NCBI GenBank assembly: GCA_037128705.1
Contig: JBAXVX010000014.1
Location: 30,365 to 94,364 of the forward strand
Source: CAIVAT01 sp037128705
Lineage (GTDB): Bacteria; Bacteroidota; Bacteroidia; Bacteroidales; FEN-979
DNA: 64,000 nucleotides
Reading direction: 5' to 3'
Below the pieces are notes generated by a model. It had not been told where the DNA came from and searched no databases. It saw only the letters and a list, made by a program, of their open reading frames with translations. Both the position numbers and the translations under genes were made by a program. Positions within the stretch are counted from its first letter, which is position 1. Each line of letters begins with the position of its first letter. Shown piece by piece: positions 1-9,158 of this stretch.

Positions 1-1057
1 GGGTAAGGATTCCCGCTCTGTTGGGGGCAGACATTTCAAGCCTGACTTCGTTGGTATCGATGTTATTCAGCATCTCGAGAAGGAATTTTGAATTGAAGCC
101 TATTTCGAGATCATCCCCTTCGTACGAACAACTGAGGCGCTCCCTGGCTTCGTTTGAAAAATCAATGTCTTCGGCACTGAGTAACAGTTCCTGTCCCGAA
201 ACTTTAAACCGGATCTGGTGTGTTGACTGGTTTGCAAAGATAGAGACACGCCGTATGGTAGTAAGCAATGCATGGCGGTCAATTGTCAGTTTATTCGGAT
301 TCTCTTTTGGAATGACTGCATCATAATTGGGATATTTCCCATCGATGAGGCGGCAGATCAGGTGGAAATTGGAAAAGGAGAAAAACGCATTGGTCTTGTT
401 ATATTCAATGGTTACTGGCATTTCCTGGGCGAACAACAATCCTTTAAGCAGGTTCATCGGCTTTTTGGGAAGAATGAACGAAGCTGAATCAACCGATTTC
501 AGGTCAGTCCGTTTATATCTCACAAGTTTATGCGCATCAGTTGCAACGAAGGTGACATCCTCAGGCGATAGTTCACAAAATACGCCGGAAAGCACCAGCC
601 GCAGCTCATCATTGCCGGTGGCAAAAAGGGTTTTGTTGATGGCCTGAGCCATCAGCCGGGAGTCGAAGGTGATGGCGGTGGTTTCTTCCAGGGCCGGGGT
701 ACGCGGATATTCTTCACTTTTATGACCTGAAAGTTTATATTTCCCCTCTCCTGCTGATAATTCGATCATCAGCGTTGTCTGGTTAATATTAAAAGCAACC
801 GGGATGTCGGGAAAGGTCTTTAATGTGTCTACGAGAATTTTGGCAGGAATGGCAATGCTTCCGGGGTTCTCCGACATATCGGGTTTTATTGTGACCCGCA
901 TGGTGGTTTCAAGGTCGGAGGAGGTGATGATCAAGGTGTCATCACTCAGTTCAAAAAGAAAATCATCCAGGATGGGTAAGGTGTTGTTGGTGTTAATTAC
1001 CCCCAGAATAGCCTGAAGGTTTTTTAACAAGAGCGTGCTGGAGATGATAAATTTCAT
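1..1057 (-). CDS. dnaN: DNA polymerase III beta subunit (sliding clamp), 3' end cut by window edge
   Basis: Encodes the ring-shaped clamp that tethers the replicative polymerase to DNA. Translation of the minus strand from the ATG at 1057 begins MKFIISSTLLLKNLQAI and stays open to base 1, giving 352 codons; the family is about 370-375 residues, so roughly the last 20 lie outside the window. Family features are the N-terminal LPILDDFLFEL stretch and the LIDGKYPNYDAVIP segment typical of the clamp near residue 240. A two-box promoter sits just upstream at 1085-1117. It follows plsY on the same strand. Identification is secure; only the C-terminus, which carries part of the partner-binding pocket, is missing here. 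Confidence 0.95.
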   Translation of the reverse strand, partial: MKFIISSTLLLKNLQAILGVINTNNTLPILDDFLFELSDDTLIITSSDLETTMRVTIKPDMSENPGSIAIPAKILVDTLKTFPDIPVAFNINQTTLMIELSAGEGKYKLSGHKSEEYPRTPALEETTAITFDSRLMAQAINKTLFATGNDELRLVLSGVFCELSPEDVTFVATDAHKLVRYKRTDLKSVDSASFILPKKPMNLLKGLLFAQEMPVTIEYNKTNAFFSFSNFHLICRLIDGKYPNYDAVIPKENPNKLTIDRHALLTTIRRVSIFANQSTHQIRFKVSGQELLLSAEDIDFSNEARERLSCSYEGDDLEIGFNSKFLLEMLNNIDTNEVRLEMSAPNRAGILT

Positions 1058-1084
1058 GGCAGTTTATTTTTGTGAAAATTGTTC

Positions 1085-1117
1085 CAAATATACGACTTAT
1101 AATCTGTTCTTACAAAA
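1085..1117 (-). promoter_or_regulatory. Two-box Bacteroidota promoter of dnaN
   Basis: On the minus strand TTTTG (1117-1113) is followed by exactly 20 nt and then TATATTTG (1092-1085). This matches the Bacteroidota primary-sigma consensus, TTG about 20 nt before TAnnTTTG. The dnaN ATG lies 27 nt further on. The site is in the 76-bp gap after plsY, so dnaN can be transcribed independently of the upstream genes. Confidence 0.7.
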
Positions 1118-1133
1118 TGGCAGGCATTCGTTA

Positions 1134-1781
1134 TTATTTGCCTGGATCAGTGTGTTTCCTGCGGAATTCAAATTTCCGCTCCTCTCCTTTCATCAATCGC
1201 ATGATATTTTTCCTATGTGTTACCGGGATAAATACAGCGACCACCACCGACAAGCCAACCAGGCCCGGGTGACGGATACCCAACAGGAAAAAAACCACGA
1301 AGGGGAAGGCCAGCGATGCCAGAATAGATGAAAGTGAAACGAAATGGGTGGCAGCCAGGACAACAATGAAAACTGCAAGGACAACCAGGATGGCAAGCGG
1401 GAAGAGAGCTATCCCGGCGCCTGCAATGGTGCCCACACCCTTTCCTCCTTTAAATCCGGAATAAACAGGAAATACATGACCCAAAACAGCAGCCATGGCC
1501 ATGCCGATTCTGACATAAACCATCATATCGTACGATAATCCCGGAACCGGGAACCATATGGCGACCTGGACAGCCAACCACCCTTTGAAAACATCGACGA
1601 GCATCACCGGGATACCGGCCTTATACCCCAAAACCCTGATAACATTGGTCGCACCGGCATTTCCACTTCCATGCTGACGAACATCGATGCCATACAGCAT
1701 TTTACCGATCCAGACGGCCGATGAAACAGATCCCAGAAGGTAGGCCACAAGGACCTCCAATATGATATAAAATACAGTCAT
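1134..1781 (-). CDS. plsY: Glycerol-3-phosphate acyltransferase PlsY
   Basis: Integral membrane enzyme that transfers the acyl group from acyl-phosphate to glycerol-3-phosphate, the first committed step of phospholipid synthesis in most bacteria; it works with PlsX. The 215-residue product has the usual length and several hydrophobic segments. The three conserved cytoplasmic motifs are visible: the N-terminal YLLGSVSSAVW region, HGSGNAGATNV near residue 37, and the FKGGKGVGT loop near residue 109. The gene sits 60 bp downstream of the 1509-residue protein gene and 76 bp upstream of dnaN, all on one strand. Confidence 0.95.
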   Translation of the reverse strand: MTVFYIILEVLVAYLLGSVSSAVWIGKMLYGIDVRQHGSGNAGATNVIRVLGYKAGIPVMLVDVFKGWLAVQVAIWFPVPGLSYDMMVYVRIGMAMAAVLGHVFPVYSGFKGGKGVGTIAGAGIALFPLAILVVLAVFIVVLAATHFVSLSSILASLAFPFVVFFLLGIRHPGLVGLSVVVAVFIPVTHRKNIMRLMKGEERKFEFRRKHTDPGK

Positions 1782-1841
1782 CTGTAAAAAAAGTTAGTTG
1801 ATCATCATTTCAGGTTGCAAAGTAAAATAAATTCTGCTTAC

Positions 1842-4800
1842 CTATTGATTTTCCTCAGTTTGAAATTTCCTAAGGAAGTCCCGCTTTTTTCTTTCCGTTG
1901 AAACGGTATAGGCAAATCCTTTAACCATGTTACCTACCCGTTTTTGTTCCGATTTCGATTGAGCCTCTTTTCGAACAATATCATTGAATTCAAGATCAGA
2001 GGAAAGGGCTTGCAGAACATTGTTGCGGAAGTTGAAGAAAAACCACTCATCTTTGGCTATTTCCAGGTAAAATGTAAATTCATCCCCGTTCCTTTTCTTG
2101 GTGAATTCAATAATCCCTTTGACATAACGGTTCATCTGGGTTTTACCAATGCTTGCAATCCCAATGTTTCCGAACGAAACATAGGAGGCGGTCATCGTAT
2201 CCCATTTCATCTGCACATCGGCCAAAAACAAAGTACGTTCCAGTGCTTCAGGAAATTTCTTATATCGCCCGAGGAGTTCTGTCTCGTTTTTCAACCGGTT
2301 AAATTCCTGAGAATCCAGAAGATTCTCCATCACCATGGTATAGGGGGAATGCATCAGGTTGACCCCGGGAAGGTTGCTCGATTCAAGTTGGTTGCTGAAC
2401 CGGGCCAATCCCTTTTCCGAAAATGGAAAATTGAGGGTCATGGCCATTTTAATCCTGGTTGAATCGGGGATGATGAAATAATCGATCGTACCCCAATTCT
2501 CCATCTTCAGTGCCCCGGAATTCAGGCTCAGGTTGAGTTTACCCTCTCCGCGCACCATGCAATAACCCGTGTTGAGTGCAAGGTAATTTCCGTTAACCGT
2601 AAGGTTTTTCAGCTTTTCGGGTTTGGAGATGCGGAATTCAGCCGTGGGAACATTATATTCGATCAAACCAGAGGCTGAAACAATGGTTGTATCGCTGAAA
2701 CTGATTTTTCTCCTGAAAAAAGAGGGACTGACTTTAACCTCGGTATTAAAAAACATGATTCCCAGGTTGATGGGTTCATTGGCCATGTTCTTCAATGGCA
2801 TGATCACCGGAATCTGGACATGATTGGGATCGACCGGGCTTACAAATTTTACCCATTCAGGCTTCGCCGTGAAGCAGTCGGTGATGACATGAAAACCCCC
2901 ATCGAAAATCAAATTTTTCAGGGCTGCATGCATGGAAACCTCTCCCGTAAAGGCGAATTCGGGACTCAACCTGAAATCCAACGAATCGCTGATTGAACCC
3001 TTCGCAGCAGTATGTATAAGCGTATCTGTTTCAACCCTGATACGGTCAAAGTGGATCTTTTCCCTTACCCCTGTCCGGTCTATATAATCATAATCCCCCT
3101 GACCCGTATAATTTTTCCGGGAGGAGATGGAGACTTCCGCGTTGTAAAACTGATGAAATCTGGACTTCGTATTGGCAATGATGATTGCATGGCTGAGGGT
3201 TTGCATCTGGGCATCCTTAAATATGACCACCTTGCCTGAATCGGGATAGACGGCGGCATCAGCCACTTTAATGATCTTAACATCCCTGGCATTGATTACG
3301 TTCGTCCGCAGGTTATAAATTGCTTTGGCCGCAAAAAATTTCAGGGAATCCTGAAGCGGATGAACCGAAACAAATTCAGCACCGGTATACGCCTGATTGA
3401 TCAACTGAGTCAAACTCAGAGAATCGGGAATCTGTTTCATGCTCATTTCGTTGGCCAGGAGGATCTCTTCACTGTCGATCAGCCAGTCGAACCTGTCCAT
3501 TGAACACACATACTTGTTGATCGGAAATTCCACCTTTGAAATACCGACGTTGGATTTAAACTCCCCTTTTCGCTGGTCAAAATCAAAATGGGTCTGATAG
3601 TTTTTGGTCGATATGGTGAGGTCGGCCAGGTTATAGGATTTAATCCTGAAGTTGGCAATGAGTGCATCAAATGTCCGTCGCTGAAAGGTAAATCCCCGGG
3701 AATCCATTTCGGCATCCTTTATTTTCACGTTACCGCTTCCGCTGAGTTTACGGGGTGTAAGAGAAAGGGATCCTGCAAAAGTTGATTGATCATTGTACAT
3801 GGCCATCTCCCTGGTCGTACTGGTGATGACCAGAGAATCCTTATAGGGAAGCCAGAATTCCTTAATAGAATCGGCCTGGACAGCCGGGTACTGAACATCT
3901 CCGCTCGCCTCTGCCATCCTGATATTGTTCGCCAGGGTCTTCATCGAGTCAGGCAGAAAAATGAAATCGGTTGAGACGGATGTGGAATTAAGGTACCGAA
4001 GTGTGCCATTGCCACGCAATCCCTTGTCACTCAGGTCAATTTTCGAAATAAATGTCCCTTTCCCACCGTAAGCAGGAAACCCCGCCGAATCGGTTAATTT
4101 TTCCAATCCCAGCGAATAATCAGGACGAACATTCAGGGGCTTCGTAATCACCGGGAAGATACCGGCTGAGGTCAGGGCTCCGTTAAAATTAAGACTATCT
4201 GTTGCCACCACATCCAGGCTGTGGATGGTGAAGGGCTGAACTTCAAAGAAAAATTTATCCTTTTTATAAACACCTTTCTGGATACTGCCTTTGTTCCAAT
4301 ATACAAAAGCGTTGTTACGGTTGGTGAATATGGGGTATTCCTTAAGCGCTTTCAGTCCCGATTTATTCCCGGGATCATCGATAAGCAAATCACCACTGAG
4401 GTTGGTGATGGCCGTGTTGACTTTGACCAGAGGGTAAGAACCGGTTTTGGGATCCAATGTTTTGCTTTTTACATAAAAAACCATTGAATCAACAAATGGC
4501 ATATTGATCCTGAATTTATTGTATTCAAAAGAGCAATCGTGCGTGTAAAAATCAAACAGGCCGGCAATCATTTTTCCCGAAAAAACAAAGTCCATATCCT
4601 TTTTCAACACAACCTCCGAATTTTTTGGATAGACCTGCACCTGTTGTGAATCACTCAGAACAACCATAGGTACTCCCTGTATTTTCAGGTCAAAGGTTTC
4701 AAGATTCAGTATGCCGTTGGCCGTGTTGGTAACGAAAGAATTAAAAAAAATTACATCGTAATCTGCTTTGGCATCCCTGGCCTTCACATAATCGTACAAT

Positions 4801-6371
4801 TTGTTTTTGATCCTGGCCACTTTAGCCTCATAGTCATAAACCAGAAATCCTCTTGTAGCCAGGTTCAGTAACTGAACTTCGACCTGCTCGGCAGGTTTGT
4901 TCATGTACTGGGTTAAATCATCGAGGTTAAATTCCCTGGTCTTGTTTTTATCGGTGAAATATTTGATGAGGTTCAGTGGGTTTATCTCATCAATTCCTTT
5001 GAGCTTCTCATACCTGTGCAGGGAATAATAGCTACTTGATTCAAACACTGCTTTACTCTCCTTTGTAGGACCTTTCATCATCTCGAAATTGATTTTGGGT
5101 TCTCCCACATTCCAGTAAAGTGCTTCGCAATAGATTTCTATCTTATGGAATGAATCAAACCACGGACTAATGACTGCAGTCCGTTCATCCTTGGTGAATG
5201 AAAGTTCTCTGTTCCCGTGGGTGGCCGTTTGGCTATCCAGGTATTTCATCTGGAGACCCGGGTGAAATATCGAGTCATTTTCATGGTAAATGGTGACCGA
5301 AGCCATTCCTGAATTGATCCGATCGGGACGAATTACAAAAGTTTCCGAAGATGCGACCACAAAATCCTTCCCGTCCTTTTTAAAAAACAGCCTGGCATGT
5401 ACCGACCTATCCCCGCTTCCAATGATGCGGCTCCCTTCCATGGAAAAACCACCGAGATAATCAATGTTGCTGAATAAATTCGGGATCCCGATCATATGGT
5501 TGTAAGATGAAAACCGGGGATAGGATGCTTTTTCCTCGGTGACATCGGCCAGTATTTTATCCATATAGCGCCCCAGGATGGGAGAAGGTAAATACTTCTT
5601 GTGGGTGAACCTGACCGAATCTGCCGAAAACTTCGAGAACCTCATCTGGATCTCATATTTCGAAAGGCTGGCGAAAATCTTATCCGGATTTTCTCCCGCC
5701 CGCTGCCAGTTTACCTTTCCCCCCTGTCCCTTCCACAGTGTTGATGATGGATAGTACACCCCGCTGGTCGCATAAACATTCAGGCTGTCGTCATTGGCAT
5801 AACAAACCAGGTCGGATTCTGGAAAATCGATCTTTGGCACGGTATCAAAGGCAAATTCGTATGACGAAGTTTTGATTTTCCATCGCGTGGTCGGTGATTT
5901 GTAAACCAGGCTTTCGGCAAAAAGGTTGGTAGTCGCCTCGACGAATGCCATGAATTTCCGGTTGTTTTTATCCGCCACCAGTTTTAGCAGGATATCGGAC
6001 CATGCGTTGAAACGGGAAGCAGGTTGTTTGGTGCTGAGAATGATGTTGAGGGCATTGATATAACTGAAAAAATCGGGATAGGGGCGTGTTTTTTTTCTCG
6101 CCATTTCATTGAAGATCGAATAGATGATCTTTTTATCCGCAAAGGAAAATTTCTCCTGTTTCCAGTTCTGGTAAAAGATCTCAAGGGAAGGCGCAATGAT
6201 TTTTTTTTCGTTGTCAGCGAGGTTTCCGAAAATGGAATTCAATTCCAGGGCAAACTTCGCCGAATCACCGGAGAAGTAGAGCCGCTTCTGGCCGTACATA
6301 ACCAACGACAGAAAGGCAAAGAGGCCTAACAGCAACACCTTCCGCAGATCATGGCCAAAACTTCTGTTCAT
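1842..6371 (-). CDS. Very large secreted protein of unknown function (1509 aa)
   Basis: Function not recognised. The ATG at 6371 overlaps the prmA stop in a 4-bp ATGA junction, which favours it over the ATG 8 codons upstream inside prmA. It gives an N-terminus MNRSFGHDLRKVLLLGLF and a clear signal peptide ending near LVMYGQ, so the protein is exported. There is no lipobox and no obvious T9SS tail. The body is rich in short alternating polar/hydrophobic strands with many D-S, N-G and F-K turns, suggesting a mostly beta-strand protein like large periplasmic or outer-membrane-associated proteins; an AsmA/TamB-like role is possible but I saw no diagnostic motif. Translational coupling to prmA is likely. 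Confidence 0.75.
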   Translation of the reverse strand: MNRSFGHDLRKVLLLGLFAFLSLVMYGQKRLYFSGDSAKFALELNSIFGNLADNEKKIIAPSLEIFYQNWKQEKFSFADKKIIYSIFNEMARKKTRPYPDFFSYINALNIILSTKQPASRFNAWSDILLKLVADKNNRKFMAFVEATTNLFAESLVYKSPTTRWKIKTSSYEFAFDTVPKIDFPESDLVCYANDDSLNVYATSGVYYPSSTLWKGQGGKVNWQRAGENPDKIFASLSKYEIQMRFSKFSADSVRFTHKKYLPSPILGRYMDKILADVTEEKASYPRFSSYNHMIGIPNLFSNIDYLGGFSMEGSRIIGSGDRSVHARLFFKKDGKDFVVASSETFVIRPDRINSGMASVTIYHENDSIFHPGLQMKYLDSQTATHGNRELSFTKDERTAVISPWFDSFHKIEIYCEALYWNVGEPKINFEMMKGPTKESKAVFESSSYYSLHRYEKLKGIDEINPLNLIKYFTDKNKTREFNLDDLTQYMNKPAEQVEVQLLNLATRGFLVYDYEAKVARIKNKLYDYVKARDAKADYDVIFFNSFVTNTANGILNLETFDLKIQGVPMVVLSDSQQVQVYPKNSEVVLKKDMDFVFSGKMIAGLFDFYTHDCSFEYNKFRINMPFVDSMVFYVKSKTLDPKTGSYPLVKVNTAITNLSGDLLIDDPGNKSGLKALKEYPIFTNRNNAFVYWNKGSIQKGVYKKDKFFFEVQPFTIHSLDVVATDSLNFNGALTSAGIFPVITKPLNVRPDYSLGLEKLTDSAGFPAYGGKGTFISKIDLSDKGLRGNGTLRYLNSTSVSTDFIFLPDSMKTLANNIRMAEASGDVQYPAVQADSIKEFWLPYKDSLVITSTTREMAMYNDQSTFAGSLSLTPRKLSGSGNVKIKDAEMDSRGFTFQRRTFDALIANFRIKSYNLADLTISTKNYQTHFDFDQRKGEFKSNVGISKVEFPINKYVCSMDRFDWLIDSEEILLANEMSMKQIPDSLSLTQLINQAYTGAEFVSVHPLQDSLKFFAAKAIYNLRTNVINARDVKIIKVADAAVYPDSGKVVIFKDAQMQTLSHAIIIANTKSRFHQFYNAEVSISSRKNYTGQGDYDYIDRTGVREKIHFDRIRVETDTLIHTAAKGSISDSLDFRLSPEFAFTGEVSMHAALKNLIFDGGFHVITDCFTAKPEWVKFVSPVDPNHVQIPVIMPLKNMANEPINLGIMFFNTEVKVSPSFFRRKISFSDTTIVSASGLIEYNVPTAEFRISKPEKLKNLTVNGNYLALNTGYCMVRGEGKLNLSLNSGALKMENWGTIDYFIIPDSTRIKMAMTLNFPFSEKGLARFSNQLESSNLPGVNLMHSPYTMVMENLLDSQEFNRLKNETELLGRYKKFPEALERTLFLADVQMKWDTMTASYVSFGNIGIASIGKTQMNRYVKGIIEFTKKRNGDEFTFYLEIAKDEWFFFNFRNNVLQALSSDLEFNDIVRKEAQSKSEQKRVGNMVKGFAYTVSTERKKRDFLRKFQTEENQ

Positions 6372-7195
6372 TTTATAAATTTGGCACCCACCCAATCATT
6401 TTTTACCTGATGGCCCAGATACTGCAACCCTGACTGTGCCGACACCTCACGGATCTGGTCAAGATCGTGGGTATAGAATCCGCTTACCAGCAGTGCTCCA
6501 CCGGGATTCAAAAACCTGGCATAGACCGGAATGTCAGCAAGCAAAACGTTGCGGTTGATATTCGCAATGATCAGATCATATTCCTGTGATGGAATGGATG
6601 AGGCATCGCCCTGGATAACCAAGACGGAGGATGCATCGTTTTTTTCCATGTTGTCAAGGGCATTGGCAAAGGCCCAGTCGTCATTGTCAATGGCCACAAC
6701 CTCTCCGGCACCCATCTTGTGGGCGAGAATTGCAAGTACCCCGGTCCCACAACCCATGTCGAGCACGCGCTTACCTTTGAGATCCTCTTCAAGAATCAAC
6801 TGCAGCATGAGGGAGGTGGTTTCGTGATGGGCGGTTCCAAACGACATTTTCGGTTCGATCACAATGTCGTACCGGATTTCAGCCAGGGGGGTGTGAAAGG
6901 GAGCGCGCACCTGGCATTTACCGGCAATGGTTACCGGTTCGTATGCGCTCTCCCATATCGCATTCCAGTTCTGGGCTTCGACTTTCCTCAGCCCGGAGGT
7001 GACGCCATGATCGGCTGAAAGCTGCCTGAGGTATTCGGCGACCGGGCCTTCGTTAAACTCATCCTCACGGATAAAACCCAGGATTCCGGTTTCGGTTTCC
7101 ATAAAACTTTCAAATCCCATTTCGGCGAGTTGGGCCATGGCAATTTCAGGGTCAAGATCCCCGAAATTGGCCATATTCAGTTCGAAATAATCCAT
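6368..7195 (-). CDS. prmA: Ribosomal protein L11 methyltransferase PrmA
   Basis: SAM-dependent enzyme that methylates ribosomal protein L11. The 275-residue product has the class I methyltransferase motif I, VLDMGCGTGVLA, at residues 144-155, followed by the acidic ribose-binding end of motif II, VVAIDND. The PrmA-specific segment MSFGTAHHETT near residue 117 and the NPxxY-like replacement IIANINRN are also visible. It starts 2 bp after the tpiA stop and ends in a 4-bp overlap with the next gene, so tpiA-prmA-1842..6371 should be one transcript. Confidence 0.93.
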   Translation of the reverse strand: MDYFELNMANFGDLDPEIAMAQLAEMGFESFMETETGILGFIREDEFNEGPVAEYLRQLSADHGVTSGLRKVEAQNWNAIWESAYEPVTIAGKCQVRAPFHTPLAEIRYDIVIEPKMSFGTAHHETTSLMLQLILEEDLKGKRVLDMGCGTGVLAILAHKMGAGEVVAIDNDDWAFANALDNMEKNDASSVLVIQGDASSIPSQEYDLIIANINRNVLLADIPVYARFLNPGGALLVSGFYTHDLDQIREVSAQSGLQYLGHQVKNDWVGAKFIK

Positions 7196-7197
7196 GG

Positions 7198-7956
7198 TTA
7201 CAGGGCTGAAACAATCTGCATGAATTCATCTGCTTTGAGTGAGGCGCCCCCGATCAATCCACCATCCACATCAGGTTGGGCGAACAGTTCTGCGGCATTT
7301 TTCCCGTTACAGCTTCCGCCATATAAAATCGTTGTCCCGGCTGCTGTTTTGGCATCATATTTTTTGGCAATCAATCCCCTGATAAAGGCATGCATCTCCT
7401 GAGCCTGTTCCTTGGTGGCTGTCACACCTGTGCCAATGGCCCAAACCGGTTCATAGGCAATGACCACATTCCGAAATTCTGCAACCGGAAGATGGAAGAG
7501 CGATTCAACCAACTGGGCAGTCACCACCGAAAAATGCTGTTTGGCCTCCCTTTCTGCCAGCACTTCGCCACAGCAGAATATCGGATGGATATCATTTTTA
7601 AGCAAAGCATCCACTTTCCGTAACAGGAATTCGTGGCTTTCGTTGAAATACTTGCGCCGTTCCGAATGGCCGATGATGCAATAGTCCACTTTCAGTTCCT
7701 TCAGCATCAGGGGGCTGATCTCACCTGTAAAGGCTCCTGAATCCTCAGGATAGATATTCTGGGCGCCCACCTTGAAGTTGGATTCAAAGGCAACATCCAT
7801 GGCCATTTCCAGGTAGAGCGCCGGCGGGCACAGGATCACCTCTGCGTTGGATAATGTGACATCATCAAGGGCATCTGCAATCTCGGTTATCAGTGTTTCT
7901 GCTTCAGAAAAGGTTTTATTCATTTTCCAGTTCCCGGCAACAATCTTTTTTCTCAT
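7198..7956 (-). CDS. tpiA: Triosephosphate isomerase
   Basis: Interconverts dihydroxyacetone phosphate and glyceraldehyde-3-phosphate in glycolysis and gluconeogenesis. The 252-residue chain has all catalytic residues: Lys11 in GNWKMNK, His97 in IIGHSERR, and the general base Glu169 in AYEPVWAIGTG (the family signature). The phosphate-binding GGS and GGLIGGASL loops are intact near the C-terminus. Upstream, a 100-bp gap holds a heptad repeat array that follows the permease gene; downstream, prmA starts 2 bp after the stop. Confidence 0.98.
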   Translation of the reverse strand: MRKKIVAGNWKMNKTFSEAETLITEIADALDDVTLSNAEVILCPPALYLEMAMDVAFESNFKVGAQNIYPEDSGAFTGEISPLMLKELKVDYCIIGHSERRKYFNESHEFLLRKVDALLKNDIHPIFCCGEVLAEREAKQHFSVVTAQLVESLFHLPVAEFRNVVIAYEPVWAIGTGVTATKEQAQEMHAFIRGLIAKKYDAKTAAGTTILYGGSCNGKNAAELFAQPDVDGGLIGGASLKADEFMQIVSAL

Positions 7957-8025
7957 ATTTAGCTAATTTTATTTAAGTATAAATTCTGTTTTCAGTTAAA
8001 AAATCAACAAAAAAATATTTCATTT

Positions 8026-8053
8026 GTCACGTGTCACGCGTCACGCGTCACGT
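8026..8053. repeat. Heptad array, 4 units of GTCACGC
   Basis: Four consecutive 7-bp units read GTCACGT, GTCACGC, GTCACGC, GTCACGT on the plus strand (GCGTGAC on the coding strand of the neighbours). The array ends 3 bp from the stop codon of the permease gene (stop at 8057-8059 on the minus strand), so it sits directly 3' of that gene and 70 bp before tpiA. Confidence 0.9.
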
Positions 8054-8056
8054 ATT

Positions 8057-9136
8057 TCAATGCAATCTGATCCTCGGGTCCAGCAAACCATAAATAATAT
8101 CGACGAAAAAATTAATGATGATCAGGATGATGGAGATAAACAGCACAGCCCCCATCACCACGGGGAAATCATATTTTTCAAGGGCATTCACGATGACCAC
8201 CCCGATTCCCTTCCAGTCGAAAACAAACTCGACAAACACGGCACCGGCAAGCAGTGAGGCGAGCCAACCTGAGATGGCCGTGACTACAGGGTTCATTGCA
8301 TTTTTAAGGGCATGTTTCATGATGATCCTTGATTTGCTTAACCCTTTTGCCCTGGCGGTTCTGATGTAATCCTGGGTCATCACCTCCAGCAACGAATTCC
8401 TGGTAAGTTCCACGATGATGGCCAGGGGACGGATCCCAAGGGTAAAGGCGGGGAGGATCAGGTTTTTAAGCTCAAGGAAGGACCCCCGTCCGTAATCATC
8501 TACCCCGTAAAGGCTTCCCGACATGTTCAATCCGGTGAACCTGACCAGCACAAAGGCAAAGATCCATGCATTGAGGATGGCCACAAAAAAGGAGGGCAGC
8601 GACATACCGAGCACAGAGAAAACGAGTGACAACCGGTCGACCAGGCTGTTTTTATATATGGCGCATACGATGCCAATGGCAATCCCGAACAGGATGGCGA
8701 AGGCCATGGCCACGCAGGCCAGGATGATGGTGTTCACAAAACCCTCGGCCAGGATCTCCGATACATTCCGTTTCGATTGATACGACCGGCGCAGGTAAGG
8801 TTCCTTTAGCACGAGCGAAGAACTTCCGACAGAGATCAGCCGGATGGTCTTTCCATACTTGGAAGGATCGAGGAACCAGAAGCTTTTGGAATCGCGGGCA
8901 TTGTGAACCGAAACCGGGGAAAGGTCATTCAGGTAATTGACAAACTGGATGGCAAGCGGTTTGTCGCGGCCCAGGTCTTTGTTGATCGCCTCGACGGACG
9001 CTACATCTGCACGCTGTCCAAGCATCATGCGTGCGGGGTCGCCCGGCAGGACATTGAAAAGAAAGAATACGACCACTATGACTCCGAACAGGACAAGAAT
9101 ACCGTACCAGAATCGTTTTAAAATGAACTGTCTCAT
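8057..9136 (-). CDS. ABC transporter permease, DppB/OppB type
   Basis: Membrane subunit of a peptide or nickel-type ABC importer. The 359-residue chain starts with the typical MRQFILKRFWYGILVLFGV transmembrane helix, then has a long periplasmic segment (about residues 30-120) and five further helices. The EAA loop that contacts the ATPase is present as ARAKGLSKSRIIMKHALKN near residue 267, and the chain ends in the family's LLDPRIRLH. No binding protein, second permease or ATPase gene lies next to it; neighbours are a DoxX-like gene 22 bp upstream and tpiA downstream. Substrate cannot be inferred. Confidence 0.85.
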   Translation of the reverse strand: MRQFILKRFWYGILVLFGVIVVVFFLFNVLPGDPARMMLGQRADVASVEAINKDLGRDKPLAIQFVNYLNDLSPVSVHNARDSKSFWFLDPSKYGKTIRLISVGSSSLVLKEPYLRRSYQSKRNVSEILAEGFVNTIILACVAMAFAILFGIAIGIVCAIYKNSLVDRLSLVFSVLGMSLPSFFVAILNAWIFAFVLVRFTGLNMSGSLYGVDDYGRGSFLELKNLILPAFTLGIRPLAIIVELTRNSLLEVMTQDYIRTARAKGLSKSRIIMKHALKNAMNPVVTAISGWLASLLAGAVFVEFVFDWKGIGVVIVNALEKYDFPVVMGAVLFISIILIIINFFVDIIYGLLDPRIRLH

Positions 9137-9158
9137 GAAACAATTTACATGCTGTCTC

